From Campylobacterales bacterium (GTDB lineage Bacteria; Campylobacterota; Campylobacteria; Campylobacterales; QNZT01): a stretch of 8,402 nucleotides of DNA. This document shows, piece by piece, positions 1-5,663 of the stretch. The translations under genes and the position numbers were made by a program. The DNA lies in NCBI GenBank assembly GCA_027081495.1, contig JALWKJ010000001.1:1-8402 (forward strand). The letters are read 5' to 3'. A model generated the notes under the pieces. It was not told where the DNA came from and did not search any database. It worked only from the letters and a program-made list of their open reading frames with translations. How positions within the stretch are numbered: position 1 is the stretch's first letter; every line of letters begins with the position of its first letter.

Positions 1-19
1 TTAAAGTCACATTTATACG

Positions 20-787
20 CTAGTCGAAAAAGAGACTGTTTACCGCGATTAGCCGTTGATCATGATACATACATACAAAATATTTTATATTTTTTATCAT
101 TCGTGCGGTAAAAGCGGTATCGGGAACCAGCGGACCGATAAAGACCTCTTCAAGTAATTTTTTATTTGCGAGATTAATCGCCTTTTTTATGATTATCTCT
201 TCGTCGCCTATGACGCCTTCATCTCCCGCATGAGGATTTAAACCCAAAACTCCTATTTTCTCCTCTTTGATTTCGCTGTACAGGTTGAGCATAAAATCGC
301 TCAAGCTCTTTTTGTCGATTTTTGAGGGAACATCTTTAAGCGCGATATGGTGCGTAAATAAGGCGACAAACAATTTATCGCACCCGATCATCATGATCGT
401 CTCTTTTTCAAATATATCTTTTAAAGCGTCGGTATGACCTTTATATTTTATTCCGGCACTCTGCCAAGCTTTTTTATGTATAGGCAGAGTGCAGATAGCG
501 TCAACTTTTTTCTCCTTTGCGAGTTCAACGGCTTTTTTGAATGAATCAAAAGAGTATTTTCCGCTTTTTTCACAAATATGCGAGGGGGTTATTTTAAAAT
601 CCGTACCGATATCCAAGGTTTTAAAATTCGGAGGCATTTTTATTTTTAGCAATTTACAAGCTTGTTCCAACATACTTTTACTTACTATATATATGGGGTT
701 GCAAAAATCGCTCACGATTTTATGAGATTTTAAGGCTATCTCTATGCCGATCCCGTTTAAATCTCCTATGCTGATTGCGATTTTCAT
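20..787 (-). CDS. pdxA: 4-hydroxythreonine-4-phosphate dehydrogenase PdxA, interrupted by an in-frame stop
   Basis: PdxA oxidises 4-phosphohydroxy-L-threonine in the cytoplasm. The decarboxylated product is condensed with deoxyxylulose phosphate by PdxJ to give pyridoxine phosphate. The 255-residue frame begins MKIAISIGDLNGIG and shows the substrate pair H118-T119 (KGHTD) and three metal histidines: H147 (THHIALKDV), H186 (LNPHAGDEG) and H242 (MYHDQ). The start codon overlaps the pdxJ stop (ATGA), so translation is probably coupled. The frame stops at TAG (20-22) after SLFFD. The same frame then reads R-I-N-V-T-L to the window edge, matching the family's INVTL-type segment without an insertion or deletion. 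About 50 or more C-terminal residues of a normal PdxA would lie beyond. Two usually conserved residues are also changed: Gly of HDQG is R245, and the substrate-binding Lys (K274 in E. coli numbering) is N250. The gene is therefore either degenerate or affected by base errors near the edge. Family assignment is firm; function of this copy is doubtful. Confidence 0.9.
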   Translation of the reverse strand: MKIAISIGDLNGIGIEIALKSHKIVSDFCNPIYIVSKSMLEQACKLLKIKMPPNFKTLDIGTDFKITPSHICEKSGKYSFDSFKKAVELAKEKKVDAICTLPIHKKAWQSAGIKYKGHTDALKDIFEKETIMMIGCDKLFVALFTHHIALKDVPSKIDKKSLSDFMLNLYSEIKEEKIGVLGLNPHAGDEGVIGDEEIIIKKAINLANKKLLEEVFIGPLVPDTAFTARMIKNIKYFVCMYHDQRLIAVNSLFFD

Positions 788-1575
788 CTATTTTTCTTTA
801 TGAGTGTTGCCATCTCTTTTATAGAGTTTTCAAGACCGGTATAGATACTTCTTGCTATGATGCTTTGACCGATATTTAACTCTTTTATCTTTTCTATTTT
901 TGCGATTGCCTCGACATTTTGATAATTTAATCCATGACCCGCCGCGATGTTCAGCCCGAACTCATCCGCATATTCACAAGCGCTTTCAAGCTCTAAAAGC
1001 GATTTCTTAAGAAGTTTTTTAAGTTTACTTCTATCTATGTCAAGCTCTTTTATACAGTGATGAGTTTTTGAAAGGCCGCTAAATAGCATCGCATAGATAT
1101 TCGCGTAAGTTCCGGTATGAAACTCCACCCACTCCACGCCTATCGTTTTTGCTCCTCTAATAGCCTCTTTTGTGGGATCGATAAATAAAGATGTCTCTAT
1201 CTCTCTGGCTTTTAGATAGTGAACGGCTTTATCTAGGTTTGAGAAATTGGGCTCGTTCATATCCAGCCCGCCTTCGGTAGTAACTTCTTCTCTTTTTTCC
1301 GGCACGAAAGTGGCGCGGTGAGGTTTTAAATCGGCTACGATCTCAACTATATCGGGATCTACGCTGCATTCTAGGTTTACGGCAAGAGAGCTGCTTTGGA
1401 TGATTCTTTTTACATCCTCGTCTTGAATATGGCGACGATCTTCTCTTAAGTGTACGGTTATTTGATCGGCTCCGGCTCTTTTTGCTATAAAAACCGCTTC
1501 GAGCGGATCGGGATCGTTGATTTTTCTAGCTTCTCTTAAAACCGCGATATGATCAATATTTACTCCAAGTAACAT
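784..1575 (-). CDS. pdxJ: Pyridoxine 5'-phosphate synthase PdxJ
   Basis: PdxJ closes the pyridine ring, condensing 3-amino-2-oxopropyl phosphate with 1-deoxy-D-xylulose 5-phosphate to give pyridoxine 5'-phosphate; it is a cytoplasmic TIM-barrel enzyme. The 263-residue protein is full length for Campylobacterota homologues. It carries the N-terminal LLGVNIDHIAVLREAR, the catalytic H42 in TVHLREDRRHI, E69 in VNLEC, the VPEKREEVTTEGGLD stretch (residues 91-105), H214 in AAGHGLNY and the C-terminal phosphate-binding LNIGQSIIARS (234-244). The Gln in GQS, where E. coli has His, is common in this phylum as far as I recall. The ATG at 1573-1575 has AAAAGG (1587-1582) six bases upstream. It is the first gene of a pdxJ-pdxA operon, with a good -10 box in the gap to the divergent phosphatase gene. 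Nothing appears missing. Confidence 0.97.
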   Translation of the reverse strand: MLLGVNIDHIAVLREARKINDPDPLEAVFIAKRAGADQITVHLREDRRHIQDEDVKRIIQSSSLAVNLECSVDPDIVEIVADLKPHRATFVPEKREEVTTEGGLDMNEPNFSNLDKAVHYLKAREIETSLFIDPTKEAIRGAKTIGVEWVEFHTGTYANIYAMLFSGLSKTHHCIKELDIDRSKLKKLLKKSLLELESACEYADEFGLNIAAGHGLNYQNVEAIAKIEKIKELNIGQSIIARSIYTGLENSIKEMATLIKKNR

Positions 1576-1581
1576 CTCTAA

Positions 1582-1587
1582 CCTTTT
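1582..1587 (-). promoter_or_regulatory. Ribosome binding site of pdxJ
   Basis: AAAAGG on the minus strand, six bases before the ATG. It is part of a 9-base inverted repeat whose other half holds the ribosome binding site of the divergent phosphatase gene. Confidence 0.7.
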
Positions 1588-1593
1588 GTGTTG

Positions 1594-1599
1594 TATTAT
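1594..1599 (+). promoter_or_regulatory. Putative -10 box of the Ppx/GppA phosphatase gene
   Basis: TATTAT preceded by TTG lies 30 bases before the chosen ATG at 1630. The start of transcription would fall near 1606, almost the same point as the divergent pdxJ start near 1603. The two promoter cores therefore overlap. Inferred from sequence only. Confidence 0.5.
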
Positions 1600-1609
1600 C
1601 TATTTTCAA

Positions 1610-1615
1610 ATTATA
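1610..1615 (-). promoter_or_regulatory. Putative -10 box of the pdxJ-pdxA operon
   Basis: The minus strand reads TGATATAAT here, a perfect TATAAT with an upstream TG, 34 bases before the pdxJ ATG. Transcription would start near 1603, giving a leader of roughly 28 bases. No clear -35 box is visible, as is usual for Campylobacterota housekeeping promoters. This is inferred from sequence only. Confidence 0.6.
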
Positions 1616-1629
1616 TCAAAAGGTTGATA

Positions 1630-2535
1630 ATGCTGGGGTGTGATCTGGGTTCAAATACCTTGAGAGTGGTAAAAATAGATTGTAAAACAAAAGAGAGGGT
1701 AAAAGAGTTTGAAAAGATAGTCAAAACCGCCGAAGGAATAGCCTCCACACAAAATATATCGCAAAATGCGTTAAATCGCATCGTCGAAGCTATTTTGGAA
1801 GCTAAAACTAGTTTTAAGTGTGATCGAAGAAATTATAAAGCGGTAACGACGGCGGCTCTTAGATTAGCGAAAAACTCGTCGTTCGCACTAGAGTTTATCT
1901 ATAAAAAAACAGGTGTTTTATTTGAGATTATCGACTCTTCAAAAGAGGCGGAATACACAAGAATCGCCGTAGAAAACAGGCTTGAAAAATTGGGATTAAA
2001 TAGCAAAAGCTTTATACTTTTGGATTTGGGAGGCGGTTCATGCGAAGTGGTCGTAAAAAACGAATCTGAAATTATTCGTAAAAGTTTTGATGTGGGAATA
2101 GTTACCATAGTTGAAAAGTACGCTCTTGAAAATCTTGATTTTGGGATAAAAAAGGAGTGTGAAAAAATAGCGTTGTTCGCAAAAACGATAGAAAAAAAGT
2201 TCGATTATTTTATAGGATCGTCGGGAACTCCTACGACTATAGCCTCTTTTTTAAATCAAATCGATTACGATCATTACGATTATCGTAAAGTAAACGGCTT
2301 TTTGCTCGATAAAACTAAAATGAACGAAGCTCTTGAAAGACTGATTTTGATGCAAAAGCAGGAGAGAATCAAATGGGTCGGAGTAGGAAGAGACGATTTG
2401 ATTATCGCGGGTGTAAAGCTTTTATTGGAAATTATTTCTATTTTCGGATATGAGACTCTTTTAGTTATCGACGACGGTCTAAGGGAAGGAGTCGCGCTTA
2501 GCCTTTGCAATAAGCAAAACTTTAATACAAATTAA
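1630..2535 (+). CDS. ppx: Ppx/GppA-family phosphatase (short form)
   Basis: This cytoplasmic enzyme belongs to the sugar kinase/Hsp70/actin fold family that removes phosphate from polyphosphate or from the 5' position of guanosine pentaphosphate; sequence alone does not separate the two activities. The family signatures are in order: DLGSNT (residues 5-10, phosphate loop 1), TAALR (74-78), acidic residues E106/E108 in SSKEAEY at the expected catalytic-Glu region, DLGGGSCEV (132-140, phosphate loop 2), GSSGTPTTIA (196-205) and DDGLREGV (281-288). At 301 residues it contains only the two-lobed catalytic part and lacks the C-terminal HD-like region of the roughly 500-residue E. coli enzymes. A longer reading from ATG 1588 would add 14 residues. 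I chose ATG 1630 because AAAAGG (1618-1623) sits six bases upstream, the homologous N-terminus begins here, and the longer version would overlap its own promoter. It may be co-transcribed with the L,D-transpeptidase gene 38 bases downstream. Confidence 0.9.
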   Translation: MLGCDLGSNTLRVVKIDCKTKERVKEFEKIVKTAEGIASTQNISQNALNRIVEAILEAKTSFKCDRRNYKAVTTAALRLAKNSSFALEFIYKKTGVLFEIIDSSKEAEYTRIAVENRLEKLGLNSKSFILLDLGGGSCEVVVKNESEIIRKSFDVGIVTIVEKYALENLDFGIKKECEKIALFAKTIEKKFDYFIGSSGTPTTIASFLNQIDYDHYDYRKVNGFLLDKTKMNEALERLILMQKQERIKWVGVGRDDLIIAGVKLLLEIISIFGYETLLVIDDGLREGVALSLCNKQNFNTN

Positions 2536-2573
2536 CTAAAATATATTAAAAACAGGATTAAAACAGAACCTTC

Positions 2574-4271
2574 ATGATCAAAATTATCGCATATTTAAGT
2601 TTACTGTTTTTTCTAGTCTCTCCGATTAGAGCCGATTGGGTTAAATCTCTCGGCGGTATCGGCAACTCCGCCGCCGCTAAACAGAGCTATATGTTGGGGC
2701 TTTTGCTTCAGCAGACTTACGGCAGTTACAGTACGCAGGATTTAAGAAGCGAAAAAGCTCTTTTAAAGTTTTATGAACAAAGAGACTATAAAACATTCTG
2801 GTTTAACGGATTTAACGAACCCCGACTTTCCGTCGTTGAGATGTTGGAGGCTATCAAACGCTCGCAAAGGGAGGGACTGGATAGTTCAAAATATCATTAC
2901 GATGAGATAAAAACTCTATATGACGAGTTTCAAAGCGACCCGTATTCGGATGATAAAGAACGAAATCTTGCCGTTATAACGCTCGATATACTTTTAAGCG
3001 ATGCATTTTTTTCGCTTGCTACGGATCTTTACGAAGGATTGATCGATTATAAAAAATTTAAACAAAAATTAAAAACTCTTGCGGAAAAAAGAGAGATAAA
3101 GTATAGCTGGGATATGAATTTTAGCTCGATAGATCCTAAGTCTTTACTTAAAAAAGCCGCTAGAAGTATGCAGATAGAGAAAACTTTGTATGATTTGGTT
3201 ACTAGAAATTATATTTATGAAAATCTTCTTGAAGCTTATCATCGCTACAAGGAGATCGTAAAAGATGGAGGTTTTGTTAAAATCCCCTCTATAAGCTTGA
3301 AAGAGGGAAGCAGAGGAAATGCCGTGAAGCTTTTGGCGAAGAGGCTTTTTCAAAGCGATGATCTCGATTATTACGACGATGATTATATCGTATTCGATAA
3401 GCAGCTAAAAGAGGCTTTAAAAAGATTCCAAAAAAGGATGGGGTTTTGGCCTTCGGGTACGCTGGATAGAAAAACCCGTATAGCTTTGAATGTTCCGGCT
3501 TCCAGAAGAGCCGCGAATATCAAGCTAAATCTCGAAAGAGCGAGATGGGAAAAAGATAGTTTGGATTATCCCTATGTTTTTGTTAATATTCCATCTTTTA
3601 TGATGTATTTTAAAGACGGCGAAGAGAATATCTTTTCTATGAGGGTTGTAGTGGGAAGTAAAAAAAATCCTACGCCTATTTTTAAAGCCTATATGTCGTA
3701 TGTCGTATTAAATCCTACTTGGAGCGTTCCGCAGTCGATCGTAAAAAAAGAGATGCTCGCAAGACTTCAAGAAGACCCGGATTATCTAAGCGAGAGGAAA
3801 TTTAAAGCGTACGACGGATGGTCAAAAAACAGAAAAGAGATCGATCCGTTTGATATCGACTGGTATCAGTTCGATAAAGACAGCGATCTACCTTTTAATA
3901 TCGTCAAAGATCCCGGAGCGGGCAATCCTCTTGGGCGTGTGAAGTTTATGTTTCCAAACAAATATGCCGTTTATATGCACGATACGAATGAAAAAAAACT
4001 TTTTAAAAGACCTATAAGGGCATACAGTCATGGGTGCATAAGATTACAGCAGCCGCAAAAAATGCTTGAGTTTATCAGTGAAAATTATCTTCCAAAATCG
4101 TATGACAGTATCAAAGCCGAACTGAAAAAGGGTGAAAACAGCTCTATTCAGATGAAAGAAAAAATCCCGGTTTATATTCGATACTATACGGTATGGAGCG
4201 ATCAAAACGGTTTAAATTTTAGAAATGACATATACGGGTACGACAAGGCGGCGGCGGAGTCTTTACGATGA
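2574..4271 (+). CDS. YcbB/LdtD-type L,D-transpeptidase with peptidoglycan-binding domain
   Basis: This is a periplasmic enzyme expected to form 3-3 (meso-DAP to meso-DAP) cross-links in peptidoglycan, or possibly to attach proteins to it. It has a Sec signal peptide (MIKIIAYLSLLFFLVSPIRA, cleavage likely before D21) and a helical N-terminal scaffold with WFNG and GLDSSKYHYDEI, both typical of the YcbB family. A PG_binding_1 domain follows at about 240-305 (LKEGSRGNAVKLLAKRL to GTLDRKTRIALN), then a YkuD catalytic domain at about 333-510. The active site is intact: H469 and the S-H-G-C-I-R motif at 485-490 with nucleophile C488. At 565 residues it is slightly shorter than E. coli LdtD (about 615). 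The ATG has only a weak ribosome binding site: AGGA at 2554-2557 is too distant. Even so, the signal peptide requires this start. The neighbour downstream is a likely 3-3-cleaving endopeptidase, which fits a shared role in wall remodelling. Confidence 0.93.
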   Translation: MIKIIAYLSLLFFLVSPIRADWVKSLGGIGNSAAAKQSYMLGLLLQQTYGSYSTQDLRSEKALLKFYEQRDYKTFWFNGFNEPRLSVVEMLEAIKRSQREGLDSSKYHYDEIKTLYDEFQSDPYSDDKERNLAVITLDILLSDAFFSLATDLYEGLIDYKKFKQKLKTLAEKREIKYSWDMNFSSIDPKSLLKKAARSMQIEKTLYDLVTRNYIYENLLEAYHRYKEIVKDGGFVKIPSISLKEGSRGNAVKLLAKRLFQSDDLDYYDDDYIVFDKQLKEALKRFQKRMGFWPSGTLDRKTRIALNVPASRRAANIKLNLERARWEKDSLDYPYVFVNIPSFMMYFKDGEENIFSMRVVVGSKKNPTPIFKAYMSYVVLNPTWSVPQSIVKKEMLARLQEDPDYLSERKFKAYDGWSKNRKEIDPFDIDWYQFDKDSDLPFNIVKDPGAGNPLGRVKFMFPNKYAVYMHDTNEKKLFKRPIRAYSHGCIRLQQPQKMLEFISENYLPKSYDSIKAELKKGENSSIQMKEKIPVYIRYYTVWSDQNGLNFRNDIYGYDKAAAESLR

Positions 4272-4319
4272 AATTTAATTGATTTTGAGCTGAATTTATT
4301 AATTTAATTAACTTTTTGC

Positions 4320-4348
4320 TTGATCTGTTTACTTTTTTCTGTTAAAAT
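4320..4348 (+). promoter_or_regulatory. Putative sigma-70 promoter of the MepK-like peptidase gene
   Basis: TTGATC (4320-4325) and TAAAAT (4343-4348) are separated by exactly 17 bases, and a TG one base before the -10 extends it. Transcription would begin near 4355, giving a leader of about 47 bases that contains the 17-base palindrome. A second TATAAT at 4361-4366 could serve as an alternative -10 with a start near the centre of the palindrome. Between the transpeptidase stop and this promoter (4272-4319) lies only A/T-rich sequence, including the palindrome TTAATTTAATTAA at 4299-4311; I see no clear terminator there. Confidence 0.6.
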
Positions 4349-4369
4349 TGCATTTCGTTTTATAATAAA

Positions 4370-4386
4370 GTCCCAAATTTTGGGAC
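4370..4386 (+). promoter_or_regulatory. 17-base palindrome in the leader of the MepK-like gene
   Basis: GTCCCAAATTTTGGGAC has 8-base arms that are perfect reverse complements around a single central T. It lies just after a TATAAT and five bases before the ribosome binding site (TAGGAG, 4391-4396). As DNA it resembles an operator for a dimeric repressor near the transcription start. As RNA it could fold into a short hairpin (6-7 pairs, loop 3-5) next to the ribosome binding site. There is no T-run after it, so it is not a terminator. Confidence 0.55.
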
Positions 4387-4390
4387 AAAC

Positions 4391-4396
4391 TAGGAG
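4391..4396 (+). promoter_or_regulatory. Ribosome binding site deciding a TTG start
   Basis: TAGGAG lies five bases before the TTG at 4402 and supports this non-ATG start for the MepK-like gene. Confidence 0.75.
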
Positions 4397-4401
4397 TATT
4401 T

Positions 4402-4986
4402 TTGGATACTGATATTATTAGCAATGCTAAAGGTATAGAAGTTTCAAGAAGAAATTTTTTAAAGAAATCCGCTTTTTTGGCTACAACGGCTATGGTTGCT
4501 CAGCAACAACTTTTCGCTAACAGCGAAGAGGAGAAAATATTAAAACTTCGCGCAGTTCACCAGTCAAAGGACTATTACGCCGAATTTTATGAAAAAGACA
4601 GTTATAAAATAAGCGGTCTTTTTACTATCAATAAAGCTTTCATGGACACAAGAGCTAGAGAAATGACGAGAATCGATATAGAGCTTATAAATCTGATGTA
4701 TGAATTAAACCTTCATATAGGTATAGATAAAAAGTTCAATATCGTCTCAGGCTACAGAAGTCCTCAGACAAATGCCTGGTTGAGACGGCAGCTAGGCGGA
4801 AAAAATGTAGCGAAAAATTCACTTCATATGGATGGTAAAGCGGTCGATATTTATGTCGCCGGCGTACCTCTTAGAAAATTGAGGGATATCGCGGTCAGTC
4901 TTAAAAAAGGCGGAGTCGGTTACTATCCCAAAAAAGGATTTATCCATATCGATGTGGGAGATGTGAGAACCTGGAGAATAGGATAG
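4402..4986 (+). CDS. Tat-exported M15/DUF882 peptidase, MepK (YcbK)-like
   Basis: This is a zinc metallopeptidase of the DUF882/M15 fold, predicted to act on peptidoglycan cross-links in the periplasm. The E. coli member of this family, MepK, cuts 3-3 cross-links made by L,D-transpeptidases. The N-terminus carries a textbook twin-arginine signal, S-R-R-N-F-L-K (residues 15-21), followed by a hydrophobic stretch (SAFLATTAMVA) and a probable cleavage site near FANS (38-41). The catalytic domain shows SGYRSP (116-121), SLHMDGKAVDI with zinc ligands H142 and D149, and FIHIDVG with H182. The C-terminus (VRTWRIG) is also typical. The 194-residue length fits the family. The start codon is TTG at 4402-4404, supported by TAGGAG five bases upstream and by the position of the Tat motif; no ATG lies before the motif in frame. 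It has its own promoter and a strong terminator, so it can be expressed separately from the transpeptidase gene. The exact bond cleaved is inferred. Confidence 0.9.
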   Translation: MDTDIISNAKGIEVSRRNFLKKSAFLATTAMVAQQQLFANSEEEKILKLRAVHQSKDYYAEFYEKDSYKISGLFTINKAFMDTRAREMTRIDIELINLMYELNLHIGIDKKFNIVSGYRSPQTNAWLRRQLGGKNVAKNSLHMDGKAVDIYVAGVPLRKLRDIAVSLKKGGVGYYPKKGFIHIDVGDVRTWRIG

Positions 4987-4991
4987 GCAAG

Positions 4992-5016
4992 ATAGACGCG
5001 GTTTGCGTCTATTTTT
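4992..5016 (+). terminator. Rho-independent terminator after the MepK-like gene
   Basis: ATAGACGC (4992-4999) pairs with GCGTCTAT (5005-5012) across a five-base loop, and TTTT follows (5013-5016). It begins six bases after the peptidase stop codon. The right arm covers the stop codon of the convergent lolA. On the minus strand the same hairpin has no T-run after it (the sequence continues CTTGCC), so it is a good terminator only for the plus strand. Confidence 0.85.
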
Positions 5017-5539
5017 GATTTAGTATATCGTACTCTTGGGGGATTTTATATACAAACCTCTCTTTTGAAATAGGCTTGTTGATTTTTTGATTTAAAAAGA
5101 GGATTGTAACTCTGTTTTGCAATTCGTCTTTATAGGTTATCTTTTCGATAAGCTTATTTTTGAGAGTGATTTTATAGTTTGTATTGTTGAATGTCGTTAT
5201 ATATGTATCTTTTGAGACTTTTTTCGCCTTTTTAAGCAGGCTTAGAATATTTGGAACCTTATCTAGTTTCGCGAATATCGCCTGTTCGAGTTCGGGTTCA
5301 ACGATAACTACCTTTCCTTCGCTATAGTATATCTTTTTGTCGATCGGAGAGGTATATATCCAAAGGGCGAGATTTTTATCTTTTTTTGCATAGAGTTTTC
5401 CTTTGTAGATGATTTTACTGTTTTGATCGTTAGTTATGATTTGTTTAAAATCGGATTCAAAACTTTCAAGCTTTGCGAGGCTATTGCAAAAAAGAGTAGT
5501 TCCCATGAGAGTTATAAATAAAAATACTATCTTTTTCAA
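5009..5539 (-). CDS. lolA: Outer-membrane lipoprotein carrier protein LolA
   Basis: LolA is the soluble periplasmic chaperone that takes lipoproteins released by the LolCDE transporter and carries them to the outer membrane. The protein has a signal peptide (KKIVFLFITLMGTTLFCNSLA, cleavage likely after A22 of SLA). The mature part follows the family: SFESDFKQ (26-33), YKGKLYAKKDKNLALWIYTSP (45-65) and IVEPELEQAIFAKLD (79-93). The 176-residue length is normal. I place the start at TTG (5539-5537), with AAGGA five bases upstream. A reading from an ATG at 5608 would add 23 residues before the signal peptide, and would cross the putative promoter. The stop lies within the terminator hairpin of the convergent peptidase gene, and no separate lolA terminator is visible. 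It diverges from secA, with a LolC/LolE-type gene beyond secA, so the locus groups export functions. Confidence 0.87.
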   Translation of the reverse strand: MKKIVFLFITLMGTTLFCNSLAKLESFESDFKQIITNDQNSKIIYKGKLYAKKDKNLALWIYTSPIDKKIYYSEGKVVIVEPELEQAIFAKLDKVPNILSLLKKAKKVSKDTYITTFNNTNYKITLKNKLIEKITYKDELQNRVTILFLNQKINKPISKERFVYKIPQEYDILNQK

Positions 5540-5569
5540 TGTTTTCCTTATAAATATTAAATTGTAAAC

Positions 5570-5599
5570 AATATAAGTCGATATATCGTAACAACTCAA
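5570..5599 (-). promoter_or_regulatory. Putative lolA promoter
   Basis: On the minus strand TTGAGT (5599-5594) and TATATT (5575-5570) are 18 bases apart, giving a predicted start near 5563 and a leader of about 24 bases to the TTG start. The spacer holds the 10-base palindrome CGATATATCG (5579-5588). Inferred from sequence only. Confidence 0.45.
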
Positions 5600-5624
5600 C
5601 TTTAGCAAATTAATATTAAACTTT

Positions 5625-5633
5625 TGTTAAAAT
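5625..5633 (+). promoter_or_regulatory. Putative extended -10 promoter of secA
   Basis: TGTTAAAAT lies 30 bases before the secA ATG and is identical over these nine bases to the -10 region proposed for the MepK-like gene (4340-4348). No good -35 box is seen at the expected distance. The secA ribosome binding site AAAGGA is at 5649-5654, nine bases before the ATG. Confidence 0.5.
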
Positions 5634-5663
5634 CGAAATAACTTACATAAAGGATCTTCTACG

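Larger units (their letters stand above)
1580..1625. repeat. 9-base inverted repeat spanning the pdxJ/ppx divergent promoter region
   Basis: AACCTTTTG (1580-1588) and CAAAAGGTT (1617-1625) are perfect reverse complements separated by 28 bases. Each arm contains the ribosome binding site of one of the two divergent genes, so part of the match is expected. Both -10 boxes lie between the arms. The repeat could be coincidence or an operator for a dimeric regulator. Confidence 0.55.

Noticed and set aside
489..725. A 78-codon open frame on the plus strand inside pdxA
   Set aside because: It is antisense to a recognisable PdxA sequence and shows no family features of its own.
1588..1629. A longer start (ATG 1588) for the Ppx/GppA-family gene
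   Set aside because: The added 14 residues do not resemble the family N-terminus, the extension would cover the putative promoter, and a good ribosome binding site precedes ATG 1630.
4272..4319. A/T-rich inverted repeats after the transpeptidase gene as a terminator
   Set aside because: The repeats (for example TTAATTTAATTAA) have no G/C in the stem and would not form a stable hairpin; the run CTTTTT alone is not enough.
5482..5492. A lipobox around the Cys of TLFCNS in LolA
   Set aside because: The residue before Cys is Phe, which does not fit a lipoprotein signal; LolA is normally soluble and SLA gives a plausible signal peptidase I site.
5540..5608. A longer start (ATG 5608) for lolA
   Set aside because: It would put 23 extra residues before a normal signal peptide and overlap the likely lolA promoter; TTG 5539 has a well-placed AAGGA.
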